This document shows positions 48,626 to 57,599 of a DNA stretch of 64,000 bases, in pieces. Numbering within the stretch: the stretch's first letter is position 1; the number at the start of each line of letters is the position of its first letter. A model generated the notes under the pieces. It worked only from the letters and a program-made list of their open reading frames with translations, searched no databases and had not been told where the DNA came from. The DNA is from Mesorhizobium temperatum. GTDB lineage: Bacteria; Pseudomonadota; Alphaproteobacteria; Rhizobiales; Rhizobiaceae. The position numbers were made by a program, and so were the translations under genes. The DNA lies in contig NZ_NPKJ01000047.1 of assembly GCF_002284575.1 (NCBI RefSeq), positions 30,126 to 94,125 of the forward strand, given 5' to 3'.

Positions 48626-49576
48626 ATGCAGAACCGGATCGTCCTCGGCATGGCAAGCCTTTGCCTCGGCGTTCTGGTGTTCTCGCTCCAGGACCCGCTG
48701 ATCAAGGCCGTATCGAGCACATATCCGGTGACCGAGGTGATGGCGATCCGCTCGATTGTCGCCCTGCCCATTCTTCTCGTGCTGGTTCATGCCGATGTCG
48801 GGCTCAGGGCGATCTTTTCAAAGCGATTTCGCATGCTGACGATGCGCGCCTTCATCCTGTTCACCTCCTACACGGTCTACTACCTGGCGATCGCCGCCCT
48901 ACCGCTTGCCGACGCGGTGGCGCTTTATTTCATGGCACCGCTGTTCATCATGGCGCTTGCCGGCCCTTATCTCGGCGAACGGGTGGCGTGGCAGACGCTG
49001 GTCACCGTCGTGGTCGGGATGCTGGGCGTGCTGGTGATGCTGCGGCCCGGTGCCGGGCTGTTCGACTGGGCGGCGCTGCTGTCGCTGGCCTCGGCGGTGC
49101 TGTACGGTTTTTCGCAGTTGATGGCCCGCAGGATCGGCGACACCGAATCATCCACGGTCATGGCGTTCTATCAGAACGGCGTCTATCTCCTGGGCGCTGC
49201 AGCAGTCGCCGGGCTGTTCTGGCTGGCAGGAATTGCTCACGCCACGCATCCGAGCCTCGAATTCCTGGTCAGGCCATGGATCTGGCCGACGCCGGTCGAT
49301 TTTCTGACGATGGCTGCCTGCGGCTTCGTCGCCTCGGCCGGGATGATCCTGTTGTCGCAGGCTTACCGGCTGGCACCCGCCAACAGCGTCGCTACCTTCG
49401 AATACACCGGCATCATCTGGTCGCCGCTGTGGGGCTTCCTGTTCTTTGCCGAAGTGCCGCGATCGACCACCGTGGTCGGCGCCGCCCTCATCATCGGCGC
49501 CGGTCTGTTCGCGCTCAATGCCAGCCGGCACCGGAGCAGCGCGCCGGCAATCGCGGCGACCTGCGATCCGGCCTGA
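48626..49576 (+). CDS. EamA-family (DMT) exporter
   Basis: A 316-residue membrane protein with ten hydrophobic helices in two EamA repeats, of the S-adenosylmethionine/amino-acid exporter-like group (start LGMASLCLGVLVFSLQDPLI). ATG at 48626 has aaggag 13 bases upstream. It is divergent from a LysR gene and has a terminator hairpin in its leader. The substrate is unknown. Confidence 0.9.
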   Translation: MQNRIVLGMASLCLGVLVFSLQDPLIKAVSSTYPVTEVMAIRSIVALPILLVLVHADVGLRAIFSKRFRMLTMRAFILFTSYTVYYLAIAALPLADAVALYFMAPLFIMALAGPYLGERVAWQTLVTVVVGMLGVLVMLRPGAGLFDWAALLSLASAVLYGFSQLMARRIGDTESSTVMAFYQNGVYLLGAAAVAGLFWLAGIAHATHPSLEFLVRPWIWPTPVDFLTMAACGFVASAGMILLSQAYRLAPANSVATFEYTGIIWSPLWGFLFFAEVPRSTTVVGAALIIGAGLFALNASRHRSSAPAIAATCDPA

Positions 49577-49595
49577 CCGCGGTTAGGCTTGGATT

Positions 49596-49967
49596 CTAGG
49601 CAAAACAGGCGAGCGCCTTTTCGACACGCGCGCGGATTTCGGCCAGCGTGAACGGCTTTTGCACGACGTCCACAATGACACCGTTCAATTCCTCGGCGCG
49701 CTCGCGCTGGTCGGCATAGCCGGTCATCAGCAAGATCTTCATCGTCGGGAAAAGCGACGCCGCCGCCTTGGCCATTTGGATGCCGTCCATTTCCGGCATT
49801 CGGATATCAGAGACGACAAGGTCGTAGCCGCCACGTGCTGCGCGGATCAGGGCAAGCCCTTGCGCGCCGTCGGCGGCGATGTCGATCATATGCCCGGCGC
49901 GTTCGAGCGCGCGGGCGGCGAGGGTGCGGACGGACTCATCGTCCTCGACGATCAGGAGCTTTGCCAT
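49596..49967 (-). CDS. Single-domain response regulator (CheY-like)
   Basis: A 123-residue receiver domain with no output domain. The acidic pocket is in LLIVEDDESVRTLAARAL, the phospho-acceptor Asp in VVSDIRMPEMDG, Thr in LMTGYAD and Lys in VQKPFTLAEI. It belongs to the CpdR/DivK-like group of alphaproteobacterial receivers. ATG at 49967 is used; the frame to 50012 adds 15 residues that do not fit the family. It lies downstream of hpt on the same strand. Confidence 0.9.
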   Translation of the reverse strand: MAKLLIVEDDESVRTLAARALERAGHMIDIAADGAQGLALIRAARGGYDLVVSDIRMPEMDGIQMAKAAASLFPTMKILLMTGYADQRERAEELNGVIVDVVQKPFTLAEIRARVEKALACFA

Positions 49968-50030
49968 AGCGGAAAGTTTCGCCGGGAAAAGTTGACTTTT
50001 CCTGAACCGCAAACGGCATCGAAGATAAAT

Positions 50031-50573
50031 CTAGGCGTCGCCCTTGACGACGCCGACAAACGGCAGTTCGCGAAAGGCGTGGGCGACATCCATGCCGTAG
50101 CCGACGACGAAATAGTCGGGGCAGTCGAAGCCGACATAGTCGGCGTTGAGCGCGGTCTGGCGGCGCATGCGCTTGTCGAGCAGCACGGCGATGGCGCAGC
50201 TTTTGGCGCCGCGCGACAGCATCAGGTCGCGGGTGAAGGACAGCGTCTTGCCGGATTCGAGAATGTCGTCGATCAACAGCACGTCGCGGCCGGCGACCTC
50301 GTTGTCGATGTCGCGCAGCACCCTCACCTCGCCGCTGGTGGTGCCGGCGCCGTAGCTGGAGATGAAGATGAATTCGACCTCGGGCGACAGGCCGACATCG
50401 TGCATGGCGCGGATGAGATCGGCGGCGAAAATGAACGATCCTTTCAGCACCGAAATCACCAGAAGGTCCTGATAGTCGCGCTCGGCGATCTCCTTGGCGA
50501 GCTCCAGATTGCGGCGAGCAATCGCCGACGCCGAAAACAGAACCTCGATATCCTTGCCGCGCACGACTGGCAT
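50031..50573 (-). CDS. hpt: Hypoxanthine phosphoribosyltransferase
   Basis: A purine-salvage enzyme that converts hypoxanthine (and guanine) with PRPP to nucleotides. The 180-residue protein has the PRPP-binding motif VLLIDDILESGKTL, the N-terminal motif VLKGSFIFAADLIRA and the flexible loop region ISSYGAGTTSGEV. ggaaagg lies upstream of ATG. It is followed by the receiver gene 63 bases later. Confidence 0.96.
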   Translation of the reverse strand: MPVVRGKDIEVLFSASAIARRNLELAKEIAERDYQDLLVISVLKGSFIFAADLIRAMHDVGLSPEVEFIFISSYGAGTTSGEVRVLRDIDNEVAGRDVLLIDDILESGKTLSFTRDLMLSRGAKSCAIAVLLDKRMRRQTALNADYVGFDCPDYFVVGYGMDVAHAFRELPFVGVVKGDA

Positions 50574-50599
50574 TGGCAGCCTTTCCAGAAATGATCGCC

Positions 50600-51244
50600 C
50601 TAGTTGGCGAAGGTGACCGAGACGGTCTTGACCCCGTTTCTAGGCATGTCGAGCCGGCTCGAAAAGCCAAATCTTTCGCCGGGCGCCAGTGAACGGTTGA
50701 ATGTCTCCAGCGTATAGCGGGTTGTGCGCCTGTCATTGCCGGTGACCCGGATTTCCAGCGGCGGCAACGGCGACGGACTGGCGCCGTCATTCGCGGCCTC
50801 GCCACCAACGAACAGGACAGGTGTCGGCCCGGACGCATCGACACGCGACGTAACGCCTGAAATGGTGAGTGCAGCGCCCGTTTCCTGTGCCGCAAGAAGA
50901 AGCGGCGCCTGGCGCACCAGCGCGTGCCCGCCCGAGATCCAGAAGGCTGCAAACGCGGCACCGAGGCCGGCGATCCAGAAGATCGGCCCGCCGCGCGACG
51001 CCCGCAGCCGTTCCATCGTGGCTTCGGGTTTGCGCAGCATGTCCATGCCTTCGATCGATGGCGTGGCGATTACGCGCGAAAGCGGCGGTGAAGGGTCCAT
51101 GCTGGCGGTGCGGTGCGGCAGCACCTCGTAGTCGGCATCGACGATGTCGTCGGCCGGATCACGCATGATGCGTTCCGGCGCGGCGGCCGTGTCGGCCATG
51201 ATTTCGCCGGAAACCGGGCGCGCGGTTCGATCCTCAGCCATCAT
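50600..51244 (-). CDS. Single-helix membrane protein of unknown function
   Basis: A 214-residue protein with a disordered acidic/basic cytoplasmic N-terminus (about 85 residues), one transmembrane helix (about 86-105; GGPIFWIAGLGAAFAAFWIS) and a periplasmic domain. The periplasmic part has beta-strand segments such as GAALTISGVTSRVD and RTTRYTLETFNRSLAPGERFG-like stretches, resembling the C-terminal domain of DUF3426-type proteins. It lies upstream of hpt and divergent from ftsE. A role at the envelope is only a guess from topology. Confidence 0.75.
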   Translation of the reverse strand: MMAEDRTARPVSGEIMADTAAAPERIMRDPADDIVDADYEVLPHRTASMDPSPPLSRVIATPSIEGMDMLRKPEATMERLRASRGGPIFWIAGLGAAFAAFWISGGHALVRQAPLLLAAQETGAALTISGVTSRVDASGPTPVLFVGGEAANDGASPSPLPPLEIRVTGNDRRTTRYTLETFNRSLAPGERFGFSSRLDMPRNGVKTVSVTFAN

Positions 51245-51351
51245 GGCCCCAGCACTACGGAACTTGTTCGCTCTTCGTTTCTTTTGCGTAAACGGAAATG
51301 GTTAACGCTTCCCCATCGGTACCCCTGTGACGCGCCCAAAAAACCTCAGAA

Positions 51352-51367
51352 TTAACCGTCGGTTAAC
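51352..51367. promoter_or_regulatory. Perfect CtrA-type box upstream of ftsE
   Basis: ttaa-N7-ttaac exactly (ttaaccgtcggttaac), 69 bases before the ftsE start. A further half-site ttaacg is at 51302-51307. TTAA-N7-TTAAC is the established binding site of the alphaproteobacterial cell-cycle regulator CtrA. The site is also about 110 bases from the divergent gene. Confidence 0.6.
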
Positions 51368-51436
51368 CATGCCGGCCGATGGTCTTTTCTCAGAGAAGGC
51401 TGGCTCGTCGCCGCCGCAAGCTTCAGGTCGTCGAAC

Positions 51437-52096
51437 GTGATCCGCTTCGAAAATGTCGGCCTCCGCTATGGCATGGGTCCGGAAATCCTCCGCGACATTT
51501 CCTTGCACATACCGGAGCGCTCCTTCCAGTTCCTGAGCGGCCCTTCGGGCGCCGGCAAGACGACGCTGCTGCGGCTTTTGTTCATGTCGCTCAAGCCGAC
51601 GCGCGGGCTGATCACCATCTTCGGCAAAGACCGCTCGCGCATCTCGCGCACCGAGCTGCCGCATCTGCGGCGGCGCATCGGCGTCGTGTTCCAGGACTTT
51701 CGCCTGCTCGACCACATGACGACCTACGAGAACGTGGCCTTGCCGCTGCGCGTGCGCGGTCGCGAGGAGGCGAGCTACCGCACCGACGTGACCGAGCTCT
51801 TGAAATGGGTCGGCCTTGGCGAGCGTATGCATGTGCTGCCGCCGGTGCTGTCGGGTGGCGAGAAACAGCGTGCCGCAATTGCCAGGGCACTGATCGAGCA
51901 GCCCGAGATCCTGCTTGCCGACGAGCCGACCGGCAATGTCGATCCGCCGCTGGCGCGGCGCCTGCTGCGGCTGTTCATCGAACTCAACCGACTGGGCACC
52001 GCGGTGGTGATCGCAACGCACGACCTCGGCCTGATGGAACAGGTCGACGCGCGGCGCATGATCCTGGCCGGCGGAAGGCTGGATATCTATGACTGA
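51437..52096 (+). CDS. ftsE: Cell division ATP-binding protein FtsE
   Basis: The ATPase of FtsEX, which links the division ring to peptidoglycan hydrolase activation. 219 residues from GTG 51437. Walker A GPSGAGKTTLL, signature LSGGEKQRAAIARAL, Walker B ILLADEPTGNVD and switch VIATHDLGLM are present. It ends in an 8-base overlap with ftsX. A CtrA-type box lies upstream. Confidence 0.97.
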   Translation: MIRFENVGLRYGMGPEILRDISLHIPERSFQFLSGPSGAGKTTLLRLLFMSLKPTRGLITIFGKDRSRISRTELPHLRRRIGVVFQDFRLLDHMTTYENVALPLRVRGREEASYRTDVTELLKWVGLGERMHVLPPVLSGGEKQRAAIARALIEQPEILLADEPTGNVDPPLARRLLRLFIELNRLGTAVVIATHDLGLMEQVDARRMILAGGRLDIYD

Positions 52097-53078
52097 CCTT
52101 TCCGTTCACCATGTCGAAGACCAGCACGCCGGGAAGGCTGCGACGACGCAGCGCGTTCAGCGCAAGATGGCGCCGATCGTGCCGGCGCAGAACATCGCCG
52201 GCCGGGCGCTGGTCCTGGTCATCGCCATCATGACGTTCCTGTCCTGCCTGACCTTCGGCGCGGTGACGCTGGTGCGCGACACCGCCTCGGTCTGGGAGAA
52301 CCAGATCTCCCGCGAGGCGACGATCCAGATCAAGCCGATAGACGGCCTCGACATGGAGGCAGCACTTGCCCAGGCCTCGCAGATCGCCGGCGAATTTCCT
52401 GGCGTGAAGAGCGCCAGGATCGTCGACCGCGATGCCACCGCGCGGCTTTTGGAGCCGTGGCTGGGTTCGGGTCTCAACATCGACGACCTGCCGGTGCCGC
52501 GGCTGGTCATCGTCACCATAGACGAGAACAATCCGCCCGACTTCGCCGCAATGCGCGCCGCGATCACGCCGAAGCTGCCCAGTGCAGCACTTGACGACCA
52601 TCGCACCTGGGTCGACCGGCTGGTGGCCATGGCCCGTACCACGGTGACAATCGGCATCGCCGTGCTGGCGCTGATGCTGTCGGCAACCGTGCTGACCGTG
52701 GTGTTCGCGACGCGCGGCGCCATGGCCGGCAACGGCCACATCATCGAGGTGCTGCATTTCGTCGGCGCCGAAGCGCGCTTTATCGCGCGCGAATTCCGCC
52801 ACCATTTTCTGGTCACCGGCATGAAAGGCGCAGCCGCCGGGGGTGCGGCGGCAGTGCTCGTCTTCATCGTCTTCTCATGGTGGTCGTCGCGCAACATGGC
52901 AACGCCTGAGGCCGATCAGGCGACCGCCTTGTTCGGCAATTTCGCCATCGGTTCGGCGGGCTATCTCGGCGTCGTCCTCATGGTGCTGGTCATCGGTGCG
53001 CTGACGGCGGCAACCTCCCATGTGACCGTCGTCACCTATCTCAGCGACATCGATGTCCGCCAACCGGACGCGGGGTGA
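52089..53078 (+). CDS. ftsX: Cell division protein FtsX
   Basis: The membrane partner of FtsE, 329 residues, with four transmembrane helices (about 40-60, 185-205, 240-260 and 290-310). The large extracytoplasmic loop after the first helix binds the hydrolase activator in known systems. ATG overlaps the ftsE stop by eight bases. The N-terminal 35 residues are an extra cytoplasmic tail. Confidence 0.95.
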   Translation: MTDLSVHHVEDQHAGKAATTQRVQRKMAPIVPAQNIAGRALVLVIAIMTFLSCLTFGAVTLVRDTASVWENQISREATIQIKPIDGLDMEAALAQASQIAGEFPGVKSARIVDRDATARLLEPWLGSGLNIDDLPVPRLVIVTIDENNPPDFAAMRAAITPKLPSAALDDHRTWVDRLVAMARTTVTIGIAVLALMLSATVLTVVFATRGAMAGNGHIIEVLHFVGAEARFIAREFRHHFLVTGMKGAAAGGAAAVLVFIVFSWWSSRNMATPEADQATALFGNFAIGSAGYLGVVLMVLVIGALTAATSHVTVVTYLSDIDVRQPDAG

Positions 53079-53159
53079 TCACGAATAGAGAATTAGCGTA
53101 ACGTAATGTGTGCTTCTCCACCTACTAAACGCCGCATTTCGGGGTTAACGATAGAGACG

Positions 53160-53879
53160 ATGGACGCGCGCGACTCGACCGGAATGGCTGGACAGTTGCC
53201 CTTGGTGATTACGCGTTCCCGCGAGCGCGTCAAGCCCAGCCGATTGGCGGGCGCGTTACGCATCTCCGCTTTCTTTCTGCTCGTGCTGGCAACGCTGTTT
53301 GCCGGCGGCTTCGGCTGGTTCGCCAATACCGTCAGCCGTCTCGCGACGCCCGCCAATCCGGCAAAAGCCGATGCCATCATCGTGCTGACGGGCGGCCATT
53401 CGCGTCTCGACGCCGCTATGGGTCTGCTGGCGTCCGGCAAGGGTGAGCGGCTGCTGATCAGCGGCGTGCATCCTTCCGCCAGCCGCCGCCAGCTTCAGGT
53501 CGCGACCCGCGGCGACAAGAAGTTGTTTTCCTGCTGCGTCGATATCGACCGCGCCGCGCTCGACACGATCGGCAATGCCGAGGAAAGTGCCAAGTGGGTG
53601 GAAGACCACGCCTATGGCACCGTGATCCTCGTGACCAACAACTATCACATGCCGCGCAGCCTGCTGGAAATGGGCCGGCTGCTGCACAAGGCCAAGCTCG
53701 AGCCGTATCCGGTGGTCAACAGCAATCTTGGCAATGGCGGCTGGCTGACCAAGCCCAGGGCACTGCGCGTGCTGTTCACCGAATACAACAAATATCTGCT
53801 GGCGCTGGCGCGCGGCATCGTGCCGGTGAAGCCAACGCCAACCGGCATCGCGCTGGCCGAGGCTGCTGCGCCGAACTGA
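53160..53879 (+). CDS. YdcF-like (DUF218) membrane protein
   Basis: A protein of about 239 residues with one N-terminal helix (RISAFFLLVLATLFAGGFGWF-type, about residues 35-55) and a periplasmic DUF218 domain. Key segments are KADAIIVLTGGHSRLDAA, GERLLISGVHP, NAEESAKWVED and LVTNNYHMPRSLLEM. Members include SanA/YdcF-type proteins tied to envelope integrity. The frame is open to ATG 53106, and neither start has a good ribosome site. It follows ftsX, and in many rhizobia plsC comes next; here four other genes intervene. Confidence 0.88.
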   Translation: MDARDSTGMAGQLPLVITRSRERVKPSRLAGALRISAFFLLVLATLFAGGFGWFANTVSRLATPANPAKADAIIVLTGGHSRLDAAMGLLASGKGERLLISGVHPSASRRQLQVATRGDKKLFSCCVDIDRAALDTIGNAEESAKWVEDHAYGTVILVTNNYHMPRSLLEMGRLLHKAKLEPYPVVNSNLGNGGWLTKPRALRVLFTEYNKYLLALARGIVPVKPTPTGIALAEAAAPN

Positions 53880-53896
53880 GCCTATCTGGACCGGTA

Positions 53897-54529
53897 TCAT
53901 TCCTTGACCGTGGCGCTTGAAGTTCCGCGCAGGCGCGCGATCTCCTGTTCGAGCCATTCGATACGCTTGTCCCGCTCGGCCAGCGCCGCCGCCACATCGG
54001 CCGCTTCGAACCGCTGTGGAATATGCTGCGGGCAATTGGAATCCCAAGCCGAAACCGTGAACAGGATGATTTGCTCGGGGCGCGCCTTGTAGCCTTCCGG
54101 CATCAGCTTCGCCATCAGTTCGGCGTCGTCCTCGACGACACGCGCGCTGCCCCAGATCTTGATGCGCTGCCGGTGGGCATAGTCGATCAGGAACAGGAAA
54201 GCCCGGGGGTTATCGTCCAGATTGCCCTGGGTGATGAATTGCCTGTTGCCGGAGAAATCGGTGAAGCCGATCGTCCGCTCGTCAAGCACCTTGAGGAAGC
54301 CGGCCGGCCCGCCTCGATGCTGGATGTAGGGCTGGCCGTCACCATTGGCCGTCGACAGGAAGACGCTGGTCTGCGCCTCGATGAAGGCGGCGAGATCGGG
54401 CGTGATATCAGCTTGCCAGCTGCCGCGCTCCTCGACGCGGGCATAGGCCTCGCGTGAGCCTTTGCGGGCCTGGATCGCCTTGACGGTTGGCGTAAAGGCG
54501 ACATCGCTGGTGAAGACGTGAGCATTCAT
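53897..54529 (-). CDS. Pyridoxamine 5'-phosphate oxidase-like flavoprotein
   Basis: A 210-residue protein with the split-barrel FMN-binding fold of the PNPOx-like superfamily. Typical segments are SVFLSTANGDGQPYIQHRGG, FTDFSGNRQFITQGNL and INFLIDYAHRQRIKIWG-like FLFLIDYAHRQRIKIWGSAR. The C-terminus has a short coiled coil (ERDKRIEWLEQEIARLR). A strong ribosome site (aaggagg) precedes ATG 54529. It is last of a three-gene minus-strand set. Confidence 0.86.
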   Translation of the reverse strand: MNAHVFTSDVAFTPTVKAIQARKGSREAYARVEERGSWQADITPDLAAFIEAQTSVFLSTANGDGQPYIQHRGGPAGFLKVLDERTIGFTDFSGNRQFITQGNLDDNPRAFLFLIDYAHRQRIKIWGSARVVEDDAELMAKLMPEGYKARPEQIILFTVSAWDSNCPQHIPQRFEAADVAAALAERDKRIEWLEQEIARLRGTSSATVKE

Positions 54530-54541
54530 GGAAAGCCTCCT

Positions 54542-55012
54542 TCAAAGGCCGAGTTCCGTCAGAGAGGGATGGTCGTCCGGCCGGCGGCCGAGCGGCCAAT
54601 GATATTTGCGGTCGGCCTCGAGGATCGGCAGGTCGTTGATGCTGGCGATGCGCAAGCGCATCAAACCATGTTCATCGAACTCCCAGTTCTCGTTGCCGTA
54701 GCTGCGAAACCACGAGCCGCTGTGATCGTGCCATTCATAAGCGAAACGCACGGCGATACGGTTGTCGCGGAAGGCCCAGACCTCCTTGATGAGCCGGTAG
54801 TCGCGTTCGCGACCCCATTTGCGTGTGAGGAAGGTCTGGATGGCCTCACGCCCTTGCAGGAACTCGGCCCGGTTGCGCCAGCGGCTGTCGATTGTGTAGG
54901 CAAGCGCGACCCGTGCCGGATCACGGGAGTTCCAGGCATCCTCCGCCATGCGTGCCTTTTGTGCGGCGGTCTCGGCGGTGAATGGCGGTAGCGGTGGGCG
55001 GCTTTCAGACAT
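54542..55012 (-). CDS. DUF1348 protein of the NTF2/SnoaL-like fold
   Basis: A 156-residue protein of the nuclear transport factor 2-like superfamily, DUF1348 branch. Key segments are [36 protein letters not shown] and [17 protein letters not shown]. Members of this fold are small-ligand enzymes or binding proteins; function is unknown. ATG 55012 has aggag five bases upstream. It is separated by 12 bases from the flavoprotein gene downstream. Confidence 0.88.
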   Translation of the reverse strand: MSESRPPLPPFTAETAAQKARMAEDAWNSRDPARVALAYTIDSRWRNRAEFLQGREAIQTFLTRKWGRERDYRLIKEVWAFRDNRIAVRFAYEWHDHSGSWFRSYGNENWEFDEHGLMRLRIASINDLPILEADRKYHWPLGRRPDDHPSLTELGL

Positions 55013-55128
55013 GGGAACTCCTTGCGATGGGCTAGAGCGGCGGACTTTCAAGTCGAACCGTACCGCCGCTCTGTCTCTTTTGTTTGAGCATCGGATTTTC
55101 CAAAAAACCGACACAGTGGTCGCTGAAT

Positions 55129-55680
55129 TCAGGCTGTCTTGCGGGCAGAAACGACAGGAAAGTCGATCTCCGTCCTGGCAACCTCATTGACATAGTTGGT
55201 CCAGACATTGAGAGCGACATGCTGGACGATCTCGATGATCTGCGCATCGTCGTAGCCTGCGAGCCTGACGGCGCTGAGATCCTCGTCACCGATATGGCCG
55301 CGGTCGCGCGCAATCTTCGTGGCGAAACGCACGGCTGCGGCGGCCTTGGGATCGTTGGAGCCGCCCGCGCGGTTGGCGACCATTTCGGCATCGTCAAGCT
55401 TGGCGAGGTTCTTGCCGAGATAGGTGTGGGCGGAAAGGCAGTAGCTGCAGCCATTGACCTCGGCTATCGCCAGAGCGATGCGCTCGCGCGTCGGCGCGGG
55501 CAGGCGGCCTTTGGCAAGCGCTCCGGACAGACTGAGATAGCCTTCAAGCGCAGCCGGGCTATTGGAAACAAGCCTGAAGAGGTTTGGCACGACGCCGAGT
55601 TGCTTCTCGACGGCATGTAACATCGGCTGCGACGCAGCAGGCGCGGCCTCTATGGACGCGGGTGTAGGGATACGGGGCAT
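55129..55680 (-). CDS. Carboxymuconolactone decarboxylase/AhpD-like protein
   Basis: A 183-residue protein of the CMD/AhpD fold. The redox CxxC with a downstream His ([15 protein letters not shown]) marks it as a peroxidase-related member and not the true decarboxylase. ATG 55680 is preferred over 55686 since aagga then lies six bases upstream. It is divergent from a LysR gene at 55788 and heads the three-gene redox set. Confidence 0.89.
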   Translation of the reverse strand: MPRIPTPASIEAAPAASQPMLHAVEKQLGVVPNLFRLVSNSPAALEGYLSLSGALAKGRLPAPTRERIALAIAEVNGCSYCLSAHTYLGKNLAKLDDAEMVANRAGGSNDPKAAAAVRFATKIARDRGHIGDEDLSAVRLAGYDDAQIIEIVQHVALNVWTNYVNEVARTEIDFPVVSARKTA

Positions 55681-55787
55681 CGGCATTCCTTCTCGTTGAT
55701 CAGCTTCGCCGCCAAAACATGGCCCCTTCCATCATTCGGATGTAGCTGTCATATTTGCAATTGATCCTTCCAATTTCCGGGAGAAGT

Positions 55788-56699
55788 ATGGATCGCCTCG
55801 AGGCAATGTCGCTTTTTGTCGCCGCAGTGGAGGCCGGCAGCCTTTCGGCGGCCGGACGCCGTTTCGGCATCCCCCTTGCAACGGTCAGCCGCAAAGTCTC
55901 CGACCTGGAGCGGCATCTGAAGACGCGTCTCCTGAACCGCTCGACGCGGCAGCTAACGCTCACCGACGCGGGTCACGCCTACCTCGCTGCCTGCCATCGC
56001 ATTCTCGACGAGGTCGGCGAGGCCGAGCGTACCGCCGCCGGCGAATACAGCGCGCCGACGGGCGAACTGATCATCACCGCACCGATCATCTTTGGCCGCC
56101 TGCATGTGCTGCCGGTCGTCACTGGCTTCCTCGCCGCCTACCCCGACGTGGCTATCCGCCTGATGCTCGCCGACCGGATAACCCAGTTGACCGAGGAGCA
56201 CATCGATCTCGCCGTCCGCATCGGCGAGCTTCCCGACTCGAGCCTGGTGGCCACCCGCATCGGCTCGATCCGGCGCGTTGTTTGCGCGAGCCCGGCCTAT
56301 CTGGCCGAGCACGGCATGCCAAAGACGCCGAAAGACCTCGCGGCACACAGCTGCGTCACCTTCGAGGGGCTGACCGCTCCTGCCGCATGGACTTTTTCCA
56401 CCGGCAAGAGCGACCTCACTGTTCCGATCCGCTCACGGCTTCGGGTCAACACCGCGGAAGCGGCGATCGATGCCGCGATTGCCGGCGCCGGGATGACGAG
56501 GGTGCTTTCCTACCAGATCACTGCTGCGGTGCGGTCCGGCACGCTCCGCACCGTGCTGGAGGCATTCGAGCCGCAGCCATGGTCGGTCAGTCTCGTGCAT
56601 GCCGGCCAGGATCTACTGCCGGTGAAACTGCGCGCGTTCCTCGATTTCGCCGCCCCACGCCTGAAGAAGCGGCTGGTGCAAGCGACGTGGCAGGCCTGA
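55788..56699 (+). CDS. LysR-family transcriptional regulator
   Basis: A 303-residue regulator of the CrgA-like LysR subgroup: winged helix with MDRLEAMSLFVAAVEAGSLS and RRFGIPLATVSRKVSDLE, then an effector domain with ITAPIIFGRLHVLPVV and LTEEHIDLAVRIGELPDSSL. ATG 55788 follows gggag. It is divergent from the CMD/AhpD-like gene and probably regulates it. Confidence 0.92.
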   Translation: MDRLEAMSLFVAAVEAGSLSAAGRRFGIPLATVSRKVSDLERHLKTRLLNRSTRQLTLTDAGHAYLAACHRILDEVGEAERTAAGEYSAPTGELIITAPIIFGRLHVLPVVTGFLAAYPDVAIRLMLADRITQLTEEHIDLAVRIGELPDSSLVATRIGSIRRVVCASPAYLAEHGMPKTPKDLAAHSCVTFEGLTAPAAWTFSTGKSDLTVPIRSRLRVNTAEAAIDAAIAGAGMTRVLSYQITAAVRSGTLRTVLEAFEPQPWSVSLVHAGQDLLPVKLRAFLDFAAPRLKKRLVQATWQA

Positions 56700-56778
56700 C
56701 GAACGGGCCATCGCACCGTTTCCTTTTTGCCTGCGCTTGGTGTAACCAACGCACACCTCCTCACCGGGCACTTCCCAC

Positions 56779-57573
56779 ATGCTCCTTATTCGCTCGTTGG
56801 CGTTCAACCTCGTCTTTTACGTCAATCTGATCGTCCAGATGATCCTCTGGACCCCGTACTATTTTCTGTCGCCGCGCCACCGCGCCTGGTTTGTGCCGAA
56901 ATTCTGGTCGCGCACCAGCATGTGGCTCTATGACAAGATCGCCGGCACAAAAAGTGAGATCACCGGCCAGGAAAACCTGCCCGAGGGTTCATTCATCCTG
57001 GCGCCGAAGCACCAATCCTTCTGGGACGCGATCGCCTTCTTCCCGTTCCTGCAAGATCCGATCTACATCCTGAAGCGGGAACTGACCTGGATCCCGTTCT
57101 TCGGCTGGTACATCCTGAAAATGCGGATGATCCCGGTCGACCGCGGCAGCCGCTCGAAAGCGCTGAAAGCGGTGGTCGCCGCGACCAGGCAGGAGCTGGC
57201 GCGCAATCCCCGCCAGCTGATCATCTATCCCGAGGGCACGCGCCGGGCGCCGGGCGACGAGCCGGCCTATAAATACGGCATCGTAGAACTCTATACCCAG
57301 CTTGGCATTCCCGTGGTGCCGGTTGCCCATGTCGCCGGCCTCTACTGGCCGCGCCGGAAATTCCTTCGCTATCCCGGCACGATCAAGGCGCGCTTCCTGC
57401 CGCCGATCCCGGCAGGGCTGGGCAAGGAGGAATTCATGGAACGGCTGATCGGCGAGACGGAAGCCGCCTGCGACCAGCTGCTCATCGAGGCGTCCCAGGC
57501 GCCAAACCCGCCGCCAATGCCGCCGACGGCGGTAAAGCGGCTGAGGGAGCTTGGCTCCGATACCCCGGCCTGA
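56779..57573 (+). CDS. plsC: 1-Acyl-sn-glycerol-3-phosphate acyltransferase
   Basis: Second acylation step of phospholipid synthesis, making phosphatidic acid. 264 residues with an N-terminal membrane helix. The catalytic HX4D motif is in KHQSFWDAI and the second motif in YPEGTRRAPG. The ribosome site is weak. In related genomes this gene usually directly follows the ftsEX-ydcF genes. Confidence 0.94.
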   Translation: MLLIRSLAFNLVFYVNLIVQMILWTPYYFLSPRHRAWFVPKFWSRTSMWLYDKIAGTKSEITGQENLPEGSFILAPKHQSFWDAIAFFPFLQDPIYILKRELTWIPFFGWYILKMRMIPVDRGSRSKALKAVVAATRQELARNPRQLIIYPEGTRRAPGDEPAYKYGIVELYTQLGIPVVPVAHVAGLYWPRRKFLRYPGTIKARFLPPIPAGLGKEEFMERLIGETEAACDQLLIEASQAPNPPPMPPTAVKRLRELGSDTPA

Positions 57574-57599
57574 ACCATCTGCTTGGTCGGCAGTATCCC

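Noticed and set aside
47578..49599. 673-codon plus-strand frame through the LysR and DMT region
   Set aside because: It runs antisense to the LysR gene, across its promoter and then out of frame through the DMT gene; both real genes have clear domains.
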